Assembly: GCF_000972385.1 (NCBI RefSeq)
Contig: NZ_JXTE01000079.1
Location: forward strand, 1 to 47,030
DNA: 47,030 nucleotides
Direction of reading: 5' to 3'
Source: Streptomyces sp. WM6386
GTDB taxonomy: Bacteria; Actinomycetota; Actinomycetes; Streptomycetales; Streptomycetaceae
Shown here: piece by piece, positions 8,818-17,867 of the stretch
How positions within the stretch are numbered: position 1 is the stretch's first letter
Layout: each line of letters opens with the position of its first letter
Made by a program: the position numbers and the translations under genes
Notes under the pieces: generated by a model
What the model saw: only the letters and a program-made list of their open reading frames with translations
Told to the model about the DNA's origin: nothing
Database searches by the model: none

Positions 8818-9177
8818 TCAGCCCCGGTCCAGGCGGAGCCGCTCCGCACGCGGCAGCCCCGCCACCACCAGGTCGTACGAGTCCTCGATGAGCTCCCGCA
8901 CCAGCCGGTCCGGCAGCTCCCCGTCGACTCGCACCGTGTTCCAGTGCCGCTTGTTCATGTGATACCCGGGCGCGATCAACCCCTCGTACTCACCCCGAAG
9001 CCGGATCGCGTCCTCCGGATCGCACTTGAGGTTGACCTTCAGAGGACTGGCGTCGATCCAGCTCAGCGCGAACATCTTGCCCAGCACCTTGAAGACCGAG
9101 ATCTCCGGGGCGAAGGGAAAGTCCTCCACGGCCTCGTTGAAGGAGAGACAGAAGGTACGCAGCTCCTGCGGGGTCAT
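8818..9177 (-). CDS. MmcQ/YjbR family protein
   Basis: The 119-residue protein has the compact MmcQ/YjbR (CyaY-like fold) pattern: a start EELRTFC-like helix ([13 protein letters not shown]), the FAPEISVFKVLGKMFAL strand pair, KVNLKCDPEDA and the C-terminal MNKRHWNTVRVDG, where family members have a conserved N-x-x-H-W segment. Members are described as DNA-binding by similarity but no firm function is known. Its ATG overlaps the stop of the CNNM gene (ATGA), so it is translated as part of the phoH-ybeY-CNNM operon. Confidence 0.88.
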   Translation of the reverse strand: MTPQELRTFCLSFNEAVEDFPFAPEISVFKVLGKMFALSWIDASPLKVNLKCDPEDAIRLRGEYEGLIAPGYHMNKRHWNTVRVDGELPDRLVRELIEDSYDLVVAGLPRAERLRLDRG

Positions 9178-10472
9178 TCCGGCTCGTCCTCCTCCTTCGG
9201 CGGCTCCACCGGCTCCACCAGCACGGTCACGATCTTGTTCCGCCGCCCGGCCGCCGCCTCCGCCGTCAACCGCAGCGCCCGCCCGTCCGGCAGCTCCACC
9301 ACGGAGGACGCCCCGGCGATCGGCACCCGCCCCAGCGCCTTCGCCAGCAGACCGCCGACGGTCTCCACGTCCTCGTCGTCGTACTCGTCGAGGTCGTACA
9401 GCTCCCCCAGATCGGTGATGTCGAGCCGCGCGGTGACCCGGTAGCGGTCCTCGCCCAGCTCCTCCACCGGCGGGAGCTCACGGTCGTACTCGTCGGTGAT
9501 CTCGCCGACGATCTCCTCGAGGATGTCCTCGATGGTGACGATGCCGGCCGTGCCGCCGTACTCGTCGATGACGACGGCGACGTGGTTGCGGTCCTGCTGC
9601 ATCTCACGGAGCAGGTCACCGGCGTTCTTGGTGTCGGGCACGAAGGCGGCGGGCCGCATGGCGGTCGACACCAGCTCGCTCTCCGCGTCCCGGCTGATGT
9701 GCGTCTTGCGGGCCAGGTCCTTCAGATACACGATCCCGACGATGTCGTCCTCGCTCTCACCGCTGACCGGTATCCGCGAGAAACCGGACCGCAGCGCGAG
9801 GGTGAGGGCCTGACGGATCGTCTTGTACCGCTCGATCACCACGAGATCGGTCCGCGGCACCATCACCTCCCGCACGAGCGTGTCGCCGAGCTCGAAGACC
9901 GAGTGCACCATCCGGCGCTCGTCGTCCTCGATCAGCGACTCCGCCTCCGCGAGGTCGACCAGCGCACGCAGCTCCGCCTCGGAGGCGAAGGGGCCGCGCC
10001 GGAAACCCTTGCCCGGGGTGAGCGCGTTGCCGATGAGGATCAGCAGGCTCGGGATCGGGCCCATGATCCGGGCGAGCGGCAGCAGGACGTACGCCGCCGC
10101 CGTGGACGTGTTCAGCGGGTGCTGACGGCCGATGGTGCGCGGGGAGACACCGACGGCGACGTACGACACCAGGACCATGACGCCGATCGCGACCAGCAGG
10201 GCCTCGGTCGTGCCGGAGAACTCCTGGAGGCAGGCGTACGTGACCATGGCGGCCGCCGCCATCTCACAGGCGACACGGACCAGCAGCGCCACGTTGAGAT
10301 AGCGGGTCGGATCCGCGGCGACCTGGGCGAGCTTGGCGCTGCCGCGGCGGCCCGAGCGTACGGCCTCCTCGGCGCGGAAGCTGGACATGCGCGCGATGCC
10401 CGCCTCCGCGCAGGCGGCGAGCCATGCGACGACGACCAGGGCGATCGCGCCGGAGACGAGGGGAAGGCTCAT
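9174..10472 (-). CDS. CNNM/CorC-HlyC family membrane transporter
   Basis: The protein has 432 residues. The N-terminal half has about four hydrophobic helices (DUF21/CNNM transmembrane domain, starting [18 protein letters not shown]). A cytoplasmic CBS pair follows, recognisable by [12 protein letters not shown] and [19 protein letters not shown], and then the small CorC_HlyC domain ending in [14 protein letters not shown]. The family is linked to Mg2+ or Co2+ efflux and metal homeostasis. Its start overlaps the ybeY stop (ATGA) and its end overlaps the mmcQ start, so the genes are translationally coupled. The hemolysin label sometimes given is historical. Confidence 0.93.
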   Translation of the reverse strand: MSLPLVSGAIALVVVAWLAACAEAGIARMSSFRAEEAVRSGRRGSAKLAQVAADPTRYLNVALLVRVACEMAAAAMVTYACLQEFSGTTEALLVAIGVMVLVSYVAVGVSPRTIGRQHPLNTSTAAAYVLLPLARIMGPIPSLLILIGNALTPGKGFRRGPFASEAELRALVDLAEAESLIEDDERRMVHSVFELGDTLVREVMVPRTDLVVIERYKTIRQALTLALRSGFSRIPVSGESEDDIVGIVYLKDLARKTHISRDAESELVSTAMRPAAFVPDTKNAGDLLREMQQDRNHVAVVIDEYGGTAGIVTIEDILEEIVGEITDEYDRELPPVEELGEDRYRVTARLDITDLGELYDLDEYDDEDVETVGGLLAKALGRVPIAGASSVVELPDGRALRLTAEAAAGRRNKIVTVLVEPVEPPKEEDEPE

Positions 10473-10966
10473 GACACGGTCGGGGCCGGGGACGGGCCGG
10501 TGTGGCCCTTCTCCGCGCGCCAGCCGTCCACGATGGCGGCCTGGAGGCCGAACATCTCGGCCTTCTCGTCCGGCTCCTCGTGGTCGTAGCCGAGCAGGTG
10601 CAGCACCCCGTGGACGGTGAGGAGCTGGAGCTCCTCGTCCATGGAGTGCTGCGTCTCGGCTTCCTCGCCCTGCTTCTTGGCGACCTCGGGGCACAGCACG
10701 ATGTCGCCGAGGAGGCCCTGCGGGGGCTCGTCGTCGTCCTTCGACGGCGGACGGAGCTCGTCCATCGGGAAGGACATGACGTCCGTCGGCCCCGGCAGGT
10801 CCATCCACTGGATGTGCAACTGCTCCATGGCGTCGGCGTCCACGACGATCACCGAGAGCTCGGAGAGCGGGTGGATGCGCATCCGCGCGAGTGCGTAGCG
10901 GGCGATGTCGAGGATCGCCTGCTCGTCGACCTCGGTTCCGGACTCGTTGTTGACGTCGATCGACAT
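10469..10966 (-). CDS. ybeY: Endoribonuclease YbeY
   Basis: The 165-residue metalloprotein has the zinc signature [11 protein letters not shown] near residues 115-125, the defining three-histidine motif of the UPF0054/YbeY family. It acts in 16S rRNA 3'-end maturation and 70S quality control, which fits its neighbours phoH and (in most actinobacteria) era. An N-terminal segment [20 protein letters not shown] is family-typical, and FPMDE matches the S-F-P segment. The start ATG at 10966 lies 13 bases after the phoH stop codon. Confidence 0.95.
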   Translation of the reverse strand: MSIDVNNESGTEVDEQAILDIARYALARMRIHPLSELSVIVVDADAMEQLHIQWMDLPGPTDVMSFPMDELRPPSKDDDEPPQGLLGDIVLCPEVAKKQGEEAETQHSMDEELQLLTVHGVLHLLGYDHEEPDEKAEMFGLQAAIVDGWRAEKGHTGPSPAPTVS

Positions 10967-10979
10967 GGTGCTGGGTTGT

Positions 10980-12038
10980 CTACTTCCGCTTGTTACGGCC
11001 GCCCTTGTGGGTGCCGTTCTCCGTACCGTTATCGCTGTCGTACTTCTCGTACGCGTCGACGATACGGCCGACCAGCTTGTGCCGTACGACGTCCTGCGAC
11101 GACAGGCGGGAGAAGTGGACGTCGTCGAGGCCCTCCAGGATGTCCTGGACCTGACGCAGACCCGACTTCGTGCCGTTGGGCAGGTCGACCTGGGTCACGT
11201 CACCCGTGATCACGATCTTCGACTCGAAGCCGAGACGGGTGAGGAACATCTTCATCTGCTCGGGGCTCGTGTTCTGGGCCTCGTCGAGAATGATGAAGGC
11301 ATCATTCAAGGTCCTTCCACGCATGTACGCCAAGGGCGCGACCTCGATCGTCCCCGCGGCCATGAGCCTCGGGATCGAGTCCGGGTCCAGCATGTCGTGC
11401 AGCGCGTCGTACAGCGGGCGCAGATACGGGTCGATCTTCTCGTAGAGGGTGCCCGGCAGGAAGCCCAGCCGCTCGCCCGCCTCCACCGCCGGGCGGGTCA
11501 GGATGATGCGGTTGACCTGCTTGGACTGCAGGGCCTGCACCGCCTTGGCCATGGCGAGGTAGGTCTTGCCGGTGCCGGCGGGGCCGATGCCGAAGACGAT
11601 CGTGTGCTTGTCGATCGCGTCGACGTACCGCTTCTGGTTCAGGGTCTTGGGGCGGATCGTGCGGCCGCGCGAGGAGAGGATGTTCTGGGTGAGGACCTCG
11701 GCCGGGGTCTCCTGGCCGTCCCCCTCGCCGTTCTCACTAGCTCTGAGCATCGCGATAGAGCGTTCCACTGCGTCCTCCGTCATCGGCTGTCCGGTGCGGA
11801 GCACCAGCATCATCTCGTCGAACAGGCGCTGGATGAGGGCGACTTCGGCGGGTGCGCCGACCGCGCTGACCTCATTGCCCCGGACATGGATGTCGGCCGC
11901 CGGGAAGGCCTTCTCGATCACGCGCAGGAGGGAGTCGCCGGACCCCAGCACCGTCACCATGGGGTGCTGGGCGGGGACGGTGAACTGTGCTCTCGCCTGC
12001 CCCTGCGCGGGTGTGTGAGCTGTGGGTGTCTGAGTCAT
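10980..12038 (-). CDS. phoH: PhoH-like ATPase
   Basis: The 352-residue protein has an N-terminal region with a KH-like segment ([16 protein letters not shown]...), then a P-loop ATPase: Walker [12 protein letters not shown] and Walker [30 protein letters not shown] is also family-typical. It is a superfamily 1-like ATPase thought to unwind RNA and linked to YbeY in RNA metabolism. It is first in the operon phoH-ybeY-CNNM-mmcQ-cdd-like. The ATG at 12038 is chosen because family N-termini start near MTQTPT; no strong ribosome site is visible. The C-terminus is lysine- and arginine-rich (GGRNKRK). Confidence 0.95.
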   Translation of the reverse strand: MTQTPTAHTPAQGQARAQFTVPAQHPMVTVLGSGDSLLRVIEKAFPAADIHVRGNEVSAVGAPAEVALIQRLFDEMMLVLRTGQPMTEDAVERSIAMLRASENGEGDGQETPAEVLTQNILSSRGRTIRPKTLNQKRYVDAIDKHTIVFGIGPAGTGKTYLAMAKAVQALQSKQVNRIILTRPAVEAGERLGFLPGTLYEKIDPYLRPLYDALHDMLDPDSIPRLMAAGTIEVAPLAYMRGRTLNDAFIILDEAQNTSPEQMKMFLTRLGFESKIVITGDVTQVDLPNGTKSGLRQVQDILEGLDDVHFSRLSSQDVVRHKLVGRIVDAYEKYDSDNGTENGTHKGGRNKRK

Positions 12039-12306
12039 GGGCCGGCTCTGTAGGCCTTGCTCGTCCTCCTCGAAAAGACTCGCCCGCCACATGGGCGGCC
12101 TGGCGATTTCAAGGGTACGCCGGTGGACTGACAACCCCGTAGGCCTTTTCGGGCGCGGCCCGCCTCCGCGGCACCGGCCGGTGAGAGCGCCCTGAGTGCA
12201 GCGGTGAGCCCTGCATGCTCCCCCCGCGTGGATGGGCAGAATCCGCCCCGTCCGTGCCACACGTGTTCGGGGCGGTGCGCCGCCCGCCGGGGAAAGCAGG
12301 TCGGCC

Positions 12307-13020
12307 GTGTTCTTGCGTCTGCCCACGTCCGTGTCCGAGGCACAGCGGTGTCTGTCCGAGGGAGCGATACCCGTCGGCGGTGCCACCCTCCAGTGGGCCG
12401 TCTGGCAACGCGACGGCTTCCCGGAGCAGGCGATGTCACTGCGCGAGGTGCCGGAGGCCAATGTGCTCGGCACCGAGGAGCTGGGGGCGGCGGTGCTGCT
12501 GTCCCGGGTCGACGACCGGGTCCCGGAGGTGCTGCGCCGGGCGGCCTCGCGGGTGGGCACCGGGGCGGTGCGCCGGGCCGCGACGGTCGGCGGGAACATC
12601 GTCGGCAGCACCCTGCGCTGCCTTCTGCCCGCGGCGCTCGTCCTGGACGCCCGCGCCACGGTGCTGGACGCGGAGGGTTCCTACGAGACCGACCTGACCG
12701 AGCTCACCGCGAAGCGTCCGGTGCTGCTGAACCTGCGCTGGCGCACCCCGCTGGCCAGCAGCCACCGCAAGCTGCCCGACGAGCCGGGCGGCGCACCGCC
12801 ACTCGTCGTCGCGGTCGCGGTGACGGCCGGGACGGACGGACACCTCCTGCGGGTCGCCGTCCGGGACGGCTACGACGTGCTCTGCGAGAGCGTGGAGCAC
12901 AACACGGGAACCCGCCCGGCCCTCGACGCCCTGGCGCGTACGCCGATCGGCGCGCTGCCCGCCGGGGCATGGGACGTGGTCCGCGAAGAGGTGACCACCC
13001 TCCTCGACCGCGTCGCCTGA
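12307..13020 (+). CDS. FAD-binding subunit of a molybdopterin dehydrogenase (orphan)
   Basis: The protein has about 237 residues from GTG 12307, which has AGCAGG six bases upstream. It matches the FAD-binding medium subunit of the xanthine/CO dehydrogenase family: FLRLPTSVSEAQRCLSEGAIPVGGATLQ gives the first pyrophosphate-binding turn, and ATVGGNIVGSTLRCLLPAAL is the characteristic second FAD motif. Such subunits pass electrons between FAD and [2Fe-2S] clusters in a three-subunit enzyme. Neither the molybdopterin subunit nor the iron-sulfur subunit is nearby, so it is an orphan here. The protein is shorter than usual (about 280-300), with a reduced C-terminal domain. Confidence 0.8.
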   Translation: MFLRLPTSVSEAQRCLSEGAIPVGGATLQWAVWQRDGFPEQAMSLREVPEANVLGTEELGAAVLLSRVDDRVPEVLRRAASRVGTGAVRRAATVGGNIVGSTLRCLLPAALVLDARATVLDAEGSYETDLTELTAKRPVLLNLRWRTPLASSHRKLPDEPGGAPPLVVAVAVTAGTDGHLLRVAVRDGYDVLCESVEHNTGTRPALDALARTPIGALPAGAWDVVREEVTTLLDRVA

Positions 13021-13199
13021 ACCACCCGCCACGCCTCAGGCCGACCGGCGAAAGCCCGATGGCCGACACCGCCCGCCGCGCGTCAGGCCGACCAGCGGAA
13101 ACCCGATGACCGACACCACCCGCCACGCCTCAGGCCGACCAGCAGAAACCCGATGACCGACACCACCCGCCACGCCTCAGGCCGACCGGCGGAAGCGCC
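13021..13199. repeat. 47-bp tandem repeat array (family D)
   Basis: Units begin at 13021, 13068, 13115 and 13162; the block TCAGGCCGACC recurs at 13036, 13083, 13130 and 13177, exactly 47 bp apart. The last partial unit is the 3' end of the sugar-kinase gene, including its stop codon. The three extra units therefore look like serial duplications of that gene end into the gap before the convergent FAD-subunit gene. Units differ by a few bases only. Confidence 0.95.
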
Positions 13200-14292
13200 G
13201 CAACGGCCACGGCCTCGCCTGCTCCGTCGGCACCAGGTCCGCCAGGAACCCGTAGCGCCGCAGGGCCGTCGGGTCCTGTCCCTCGACGGACTGGACCTTG
13301 CGCCACCATGCCCCGATCTCGGACCAGCCCGGCGCCGACAGCGATCCGCCGAACTCCTGCACCGACAGCGCGGCCGTGAGCCCCGCGAAGGCCAGCCGGT
13401 CGGCCAGCGGCCAGCCCGCCAGCGTGCCGGTGACGAAGCCGGCCACGAAGACGTCGCCGGCGCCGGTCGGGTCGAGGGCCTCCACGGCGATGGCGGGGAC
13501 CTCGGCGGTCTCCCCCGTGCGCCGGTCCACCGCGTACGCGCCCTCCGCGCCGAGGGTGACCACGGCCAGCGGCACGTGTGCGGTGAGGGCGTGGGCCGCC
13601 TCGCGGGGGCAGGAGGCGCCGGTGTACCGCATGGCCTCCTGCGCGTTCGGCAGGAATGCCTCGCAGTGCTCCAGGTCGGCCAGGCCCGCCAGGTCCCACG
13701 CACCGGTCTCGTCCCAGCCGACGTCGGCGAAGATGCGGGTGCCCTCGCTCGCGGCCTGGGTGATCCAGGGGGCCCGCTTGCCCGGCACCAGCGAGGCCAC
13801 GGCCGCACGCGCGCGGGGCGGGCAGTCCGGGGCCGCTTCCTCGGGGGGCGGCTCGTGACCGTGGGAGACCATCGTGCGCTCGCCCTCGTACGCCATCGAG
13901 ACGGTGACCGGGGAGTGCCAGCCGCTGACCGTGCGGGACGGCGAGAGGTCGATGCCCTCGCCCTGCTCCAGGGCGTCCCAGCAGTACTCGCCGTAGTGAT
14001 CGGAGCCGAAGGCGGCGGCGAGGGACGTTTTCAGCCCCAGCCGGGCCAGCGCGGTGGCCATGTTGGCGACACCGCCGGGGCTCGACCCCATCCCGCGCGC
14101 CCAGGACTCGGTCCCGCGCACCGGGGCGGAGTCGAGCCCGGTGAAGATGATGTCGAGGAAGACGGGGCCGGTCAGATACACGTCCCAGGGCGGATCGTCC
14201 GGTGCGCGCAGGGCGGCCAGCGGGTCGACCTGGGCCTGGCAGTGGCCGGTCTCTCCGATGTCGTACGACGGTCCCTTCCCGGACACGATCAC
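13177..14292 (-). CDS. PfkB-family carbohydrate kinase
   Basis: The 371-residue ribokinase-like protein has the N-terminal substrate-binding motif in GMGSSPGGVANMATALARLG (di-glycine hinge region) and the C-terminal anion-hole/catalytic motif DPTGAGDVFVAGF containing the base Asp. It phosphorylates a sugar or nucleoside; the substrate is not evident. GTG 14292 is chosen because AGGGAG lies six bases upstream. It is separated from gudD by repeat family A, and its 3' end is the source of the 47-bp tandem array. The N-terminal ~40 residues before the VYLTGPVFLDIIF strand are longer than in ribokinase. Confidence 0.85.
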   Translation of the reverse strand: MIVSGKGPSYDIGETGHCQAQVDPLAALRAPDDPPWDVYLTGPVFLDIIFTGLDSAPVRGTESWARGMGSSPGGVANMATALARLGLKTSLAAAFGSDHYGEYCWDALEQGEGIDLSPSRTVSGWHSPVTVSMAYEGERTMVSHGHEPPPEEAAPDCPPRARAAVASLVPGKRAPWITQAASEGTRIFADVGWDETGAWDLAGLADLEHCEAFLPNAQEAMRYTGASCPREAAHALTAHVPLAVVTLGAEGAYAVDRRTGETAEVPAIAVEALDPTGAGDVFVAGFVTGTLAGWPLADRLAFAGLTAALSVQEFGGSLSAPGWSEIGAWWRKVQSVEGQDPTALRRYGFLADLVPTEQARPWPLRRFRRSA

Positions 14293-14394
14293 GGTGCGCT
14301 CCCTGACGTGGTGCCGATCAGGCCAGTCTGCACCACACCACCGACAACCGGCCGCCGCGCACGCCCGACCCGCCCTGAACACCGGCCCAGGCAG

Positions 14395-14547
14395 TCTCAG
14401 CCCGTCTGGGGGTACCCCCTCTGGGGGAGTTCGAGGACGAGGCCCCTCGGGCCGATGGGGGCCCAGGGGGCGGAGCCCCCTGGGAGCGGGGTCGAAGGGG
14501 CGGCAGCCCCTGGAGGATGGGACGGGTAGGGGCGGCGGGGGCGAGCC
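14395..14547. repeat. Repeat family A, copy 3 (longest)
   Basis: The copy contains TCTCAGCCCG, an extra GGGGGTACCCCCTCTGGGGGAG palindromic insert, TCGAGGACGAGGCCC, and then two hairpins (CAGGGGGC-GGA-GCCCCCTG and AGGGGC-GGCA-GCCCCT) before GGAGGATGGGACGGGTAGGG. It lies about 35 bases beyond the gudD stop codon. Nothing else is visible in this 289-base gap. Confidence 0.88.
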
Positions 14548-14581
14548 ACGTCCATCAGCGGCTCCGCCGCGGGGCCCTGCG

Positions 14582-15871
14582 CTACCAGCGAGGCACGCTC
14601 GGCGTCACCCACCCCGCCTCGGCCACCCGCATCGCCGCCGCATCGTCCCGCTCCCGCAGCGCCCCGTCGTCGTCGAGCCACCGCTGATGCAGGAACTCCA
14701 GCTTCTCCCGGTCCAGTTCGACCCCGAGACCGGGCGCGTCCGAGACAGCGACCTTGCCGTCGTCGAAGGTCAGCCGCGAGGTGAGGACGTCCTCCGACTG
14801 CCAGGGATAGTGGGAGTCACACGCGTGGTGAAGGTTGGGCACGGTGGCCGCCACATGCGTCATCGCGGCCAGCGAGACCCCCAGATGGGTGTTGGAGTGC
14901 ATGGACACCCCGACCCCGAACGTCCGGCAGATCGCGGCAAGTTGCTGCGTGTTGCGCAACCCGCCCCAGTAGTGGTGATCCGACAGCACCACCTGGACGG
15001 CATCGTGAGTGAACGCCTCCTTGATCTCCGCGAAAGTCGTCACGCACATGTTGGTGGCGAGCGGCACATCGGTCCCGGCGGACACCTCGGCCATGGCCGG
15101 CGTACCGAGGGCCGGGTCCTCCAGGTACTCGAGGACGTCCCCGAGCTCCTCGGCGACCTTCAGTGAAGTCGCCACGGACCAGGCCCCGTTGGGGTCGAGC
15201 CGCAGCGGATGCCCGGGAAAGGCCTCCGCCAGCGCACGAACGGCCGCGATCTCCTCGTCCGGCGGAAAGACCCCGCCCTTCAGCTTGAACGACGTGAACC
15301 CGTACCGCTCCTTGAACAGCCGCGCCTGCTCCACGACCCCGGCCGGATCCACGGCCGCGCCCCAGTCGTCCTTCTCGCAGGCCACGCCGACGGGATGATC
15401 GGCCCACCGGTAGAACAGGTACGCGCTGTACTCGACCGAGTCCCGCACCTTCCCCCCGAGCAGCGCGTGCACCGGCAGCCCGAGCGCCTTGCCGAGCGCG
15501 TCGAGACAGGCGACCTCGAACCCGGAGACGACGGACAACCGCAGCTTGTCGGCGGTCTGGACACCGCGCAGCCCGCCGACGTCGACCTGCCCGACGACCC
15601 GGGAGCTGTCGACGGCCACCTCGTCGGCGAGAAGGAACAGCCCGTTGAGATCCCCGGCCTGACGGCCGATCAGTTTCTCGGCGAACGGCCGTGCCAGTTC
15701 CAGGTACTTGGTGTCACCGTAGGTCTCCCCGACCCCGGTCACCCCGTCCGCGGTCTCCACCTCCACGATCAGCCGGGGGGTGTACGGCTGGTGCACCCCC
15801 TGTGTGTTGAGCAGAGGCGGGTCGGCGACGAGGATCGGCGTCAGCCGGACATCCGTGATGGTGAGGTTCAC
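14582..15871 (-). CDS. gudD: Glucarate dehydratase (enolase superfamily)
   Basis: The 429-residue protein belongs to the mandelate-racemase-like glucarate dehydratase group. FKLKGG carries the K-x-K pair, RLDPNGAW and LEDPA carry metal-binding acidic residues, and SMHSNTHLGVSL holds the catalytic His of the HD dyad. It dehydrates D-glucarate (possibly also L-idarate) to 5-keto-4-deoxyglucarate, the substrate of the next enzyme, KdgD. The GTG start overlaps the kdgD stop codon (GTGA), so the two are translationally coupled. An IclR regulator diverges beyond kdgD. Galactarate activity cannot be excluded from sequence alone. Confidence 0.93.
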   Translation of the reverse strand: MNLTITDVRLTPILVADPPLLNTQGVHQPYTPRLIVEVETADGVTGVGETYGDTKYLELARPFAEKLIGRQAGDLNGLFLLADEVAVDSSRVVGQVDVGGLRGVQTADKLRLSVVSGFEVACLDALGKALGLPVHALLGGKVRDSVEYSAYLFYRWADHPVGVACEKDDWGAAVDPAGVVEQARLFKERYGFTSFKLKGGVFPPDEEIAAVRALAEAFPGHPLRLDPNGAWSVATSLKVAEELGDVLEYLEDPALGTPAMAEVSAGTDVPLATNMCVTTFAEIKEAFTHDAVQVVLSDHHYWGGLRNTQQLAAICRTFGVGVSMHSNTHLGVSLAAMTHVAATVPNLHHACDSHYPWQSEDVLTSRLTFDDGKVAVSDAPGLGVELDREKLEFLHQRWLDDDGALRERDDAAAMRVAEAGWVTPSVPRW

Positions 15872-16815
15872 AGGGCGGCTCCTACGAGGTCGAGGCCGGT
15901 GGCGAGGAGCGACGTGAGGTCGGCCAGGTCGGCGGCCGAAGGGTCGGTCAGGGGCGCGCGTACGGGACCCACGGGACGGCCCCGCAGCCGGGCCGCGGCC
16001 TTCACCAGCGACACGGCATATCCGGGAACCCGGTCGCGGAGTTCGACGAGCGGGACGTAGAAGTCGCGCAGCAGCTTCTCCACCGTGCCCTCGTCGCCGG
16101 CCTGCAGCGCGCCGAAGAAGGCGTTGGCGATCTCGGGTGCGAAGGCGTGGACGGCGGAGGAGTAGGCGGGGACGCCGACGGTGGCGTAGGCGCGGGCCTG
16201 GATCTCGGCGGTGGCGGCGCCGTTGAAGAAGAGGAAGCCCTTGGGGGCGGCGAGGGTGAGGCGCTGCAGGCGGTCGAGGTCGCTGTGGCCGTCCTTGAGG
16301 CCGATGACGGTGGGGATGCCGGCCAGTTGCCGGAACGCCTCCACGCCGAACGTGACCTGTCCGCGCTGGTAGGCGATGAGCGGCAGCCGGGTGCGCGCGG
16401 CGATCTCGGCCACCTGCCGGACGAGCCCCTCCTGCGGGGCGGCGACCAGGTAGTGCGGGAGCACCAGCAGCGCGTCGGCGCCGGCCTCCTCGGCGATGCG
16501 GGCGAAGCGGACGGCCTGCGCCCAGCCGTAGCCGATCCCGGCGACGACGGGCACCCGGCCGGCGGACTCCTGGACGGCCACCGACACCACGGTGCGGTAC
16601 TCGTCCTCGTCCAGTGAGAAGAACTCCCCGGTGCCGCAGGCGGGGAAGACGGCGCCGGGGGCGGTGGCGATCTGGGCGGCGACATGGGTGCGGAAGCCGT
16701 CCGGGTCGAGGGTGCCGTCGGCGTGGAAGCTGGTCAGCGGGAACGACAGGACGCCGCCCGCCATGCCCTCCTCCAGCCGCCGCACGACTTCGCCCGTATC
16801 GAGACTCACCCTCAC
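15868..16815 (-). CDS. kdgD: 5-dehydro-4-deoxyglucarate dehydratase
   Basis: The 315-residue protein is a class I aldolase-like (DHDPS/NAL) enzyme. Lys174 in IGLKDGHSD is the expected Schiff-base lysine, and the Tyr of LIAYQRGQ is the proton-relay tyrosine. FPACGTGEFFSL replaces the usual GTTGE motif, as in KdgD. It decarboxylates and dehydrates 5-keto-4-deoxyglucarate to 2-oxoglutarate semialdehyde. The semialdehyde dehydrogenase is not in this window. The first GTG (16815) has AGGGAG four bases upstream; a second GTG at 16809 has better spacing. It is the first gene of the kdgD-gudD unit and diverges from the IclR gene. Confidence 0.92.
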   Translation of the reverse strand: MRVSLDTGEVVRRLEEGMAGGVLSFPLTSFHADGTLDPDGFRTHVAAQIATAPGAVFPACGTGEFFSLDEDEYRTVVSVAVQESAGRVPVVAGIGYGWAQAVRFARIAEEAGADALLVLPHYLVAAPQEGLVRQVAEIAARTRLPLIAYQRGQVTFGVEAFRQLAGIPTVIGLKDGHSDLDRLQRLTLAAPKGFLFFNGAATAEIQARAYATVGVPAYSSAVHAFAPEIANAFFGALQAGDEGTVEKLLRDFYVPLVELRDRVPGYAVSLVKAAARLRGRPVGPVRAPLTDPSAADLADLTSLLATGLDLVGAAL

Positions 16816-16819
16816 TCAT

Positions 16820-16913
16820 CTCCCTATGTAGACGTAATCCACGTATGAAAATGGAGATTAGATACGCGAACCTCGACCGTCAATGGCGCGGGCACCCCGA
16901 TTACGATCGGCAC
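16820..16913. promoter_or_regulatory. Divergent control region between kdgD and iclR-type gene
   Basis: This short gap is AT-richer than its surroundings and contains GTAGACGTAATCCACGTAT with two ACGT cores nine bases apart. IclR-type regulators often act from such shared regions. An operator here is plausible but the dyad is imperfect. Confidence 0.35.
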
Positions 16914-17693
16914 ATGTCGGAGACAGGGGGAGTGCGCGAGGTGAAGTCGGCCGCGCGGACGGTCGAACTGCTGGAAGTGCTGGCCGCGCGCGGGGACCGC
17001 CCGGCGCGGCTGCAGGAGCTGGCGGACGAGCTGGAGGTGCCGCGCAGCTCGATGTACGCGCTGCTGCAGACCCTGATCTCCCGCAGCTGGGTCCGCACCG
17101 ACGTCACCGGTTCGCTCTACGGCATCGGCATCCACGCCCTGCTGACCGGCACGAGCTACCTCGACTCCGACCCGCGCGTCCGTGTCGTACGCCCGTATCT
17201 CGACGAGGCGTCCCAGGCGCTCGGCGAGACCATCCACATGGGCCGCCTGGACGGCCGGGACGTGGCGTACCTGGCGACCCGCGAGTCCCATGAGTACCTG
17301 CGCACGATCAGCCGCGTCGGCCGCCGCCTCCCCGCCCACGCCGGCGCCCTGGGCAAGGCCCTCCTGGCCGAACACCCCGACGAGGAGCTGCCCCAGGGCC
17401 CGTACGAGGCCCTGACGCCCAACTCCCACACCACCCGCGACACCCTGACGGCCGACCTCCGCGAGATCCGCTCCCGCGGCCACTCCGTCGACCGCGAGGA
17501 GGGCGTCCTCGGCATCATCGGCTTCGGCTTCGCCCTGCGCTACGACTCCCCCGCCCAGGACGCCATCAGCTGCTCGGTCCCGGTGGCCCGGCTGACCCCC
17601 GAGCACGAGGACCAGATCGTGGCGGTGATGCGGGAGATCAGGGGCAAGATCGAGGCGACGGCGCCGGGCGGGGCCGCTGTTCACTGGCGTTGA
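16914..17693 (+). CDS. IclR-family transcriptional regulator of glucarate genes
   Basis: The 259-residue protein has an N-terminal winged helix (SAARTVELLEVLAARG, then LQELADELEVPRSSMYALL as the recognition region) and a C-terminal IclR effector domain recognised by LGETIHMGRLDGRDVAYLA and GRRLPAHAGALGKALLA. The position divergent from kdgD-gudD makes control of glucarate breakdown its probable job, with a sugar acid or 2-oxo intermediate as ligand (inference). Start at ATG 16914; a GTG further in, preceded by GGGGGAG, is an alternative that would shorten the N-terminus without touching the winged helix. Confidence 0.9.
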   Translation: MSETGGVREVKSAARTVELLEVLAARGDRPARLQELADELEVPRSSMYALLQTLISRSWVRTDVTGSLYGIGIHALLTGTSYLDSDPRVRVVRPYLDEASQALGETIHMGRLDGRDVAYLATRESHEYLRTISRVGRRLPAHAGALGKALLAEHPDEELPQGPYEALTPNSHTTRDTLTADLREIRSRGHSVDREEGVLGIIGFGFALRYDSPAQDAISCSVPVARLTPEHEDQIVAVMREIRGKIEATAPGGAAVHWR

Positions 17694-17867
17694 GGCGCTC
17701 GTTTACCCGGCATTCCCCACCCGAAACACCACGTGCCTCAGATCACACCCCCCACGCTTTTTCTGAAACCGCGTGCTTGATACAAATTGCCCGCGCGTTC
17801 CTGTCCGTCGACGGTCGTCGCCCATCCCCTTTTCGAGCCGCTTCTTTCGCATGCCCAGGGAACGCCC

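Noticed and set aside
12039..12306. Small open frames between phoH and the FAD-subunit gene
   Set aside because: They are short, arginine/proline-rich and have no ribosome site. The gap is a divergent promoter region with no visible motif.
13021..13199. Possible CRISPR-like repeats
   Set aside because: The 47-bp units are directly adjacent without spacers and end in a gene's coding sequence, so this is a tandem duplication and not an array.
17694..17867. Possible gene or operator between the IclR and MFS genes
   Set aside because: I see only AT-richer sequence with a run of T and no convincing dyad or promoter pair.
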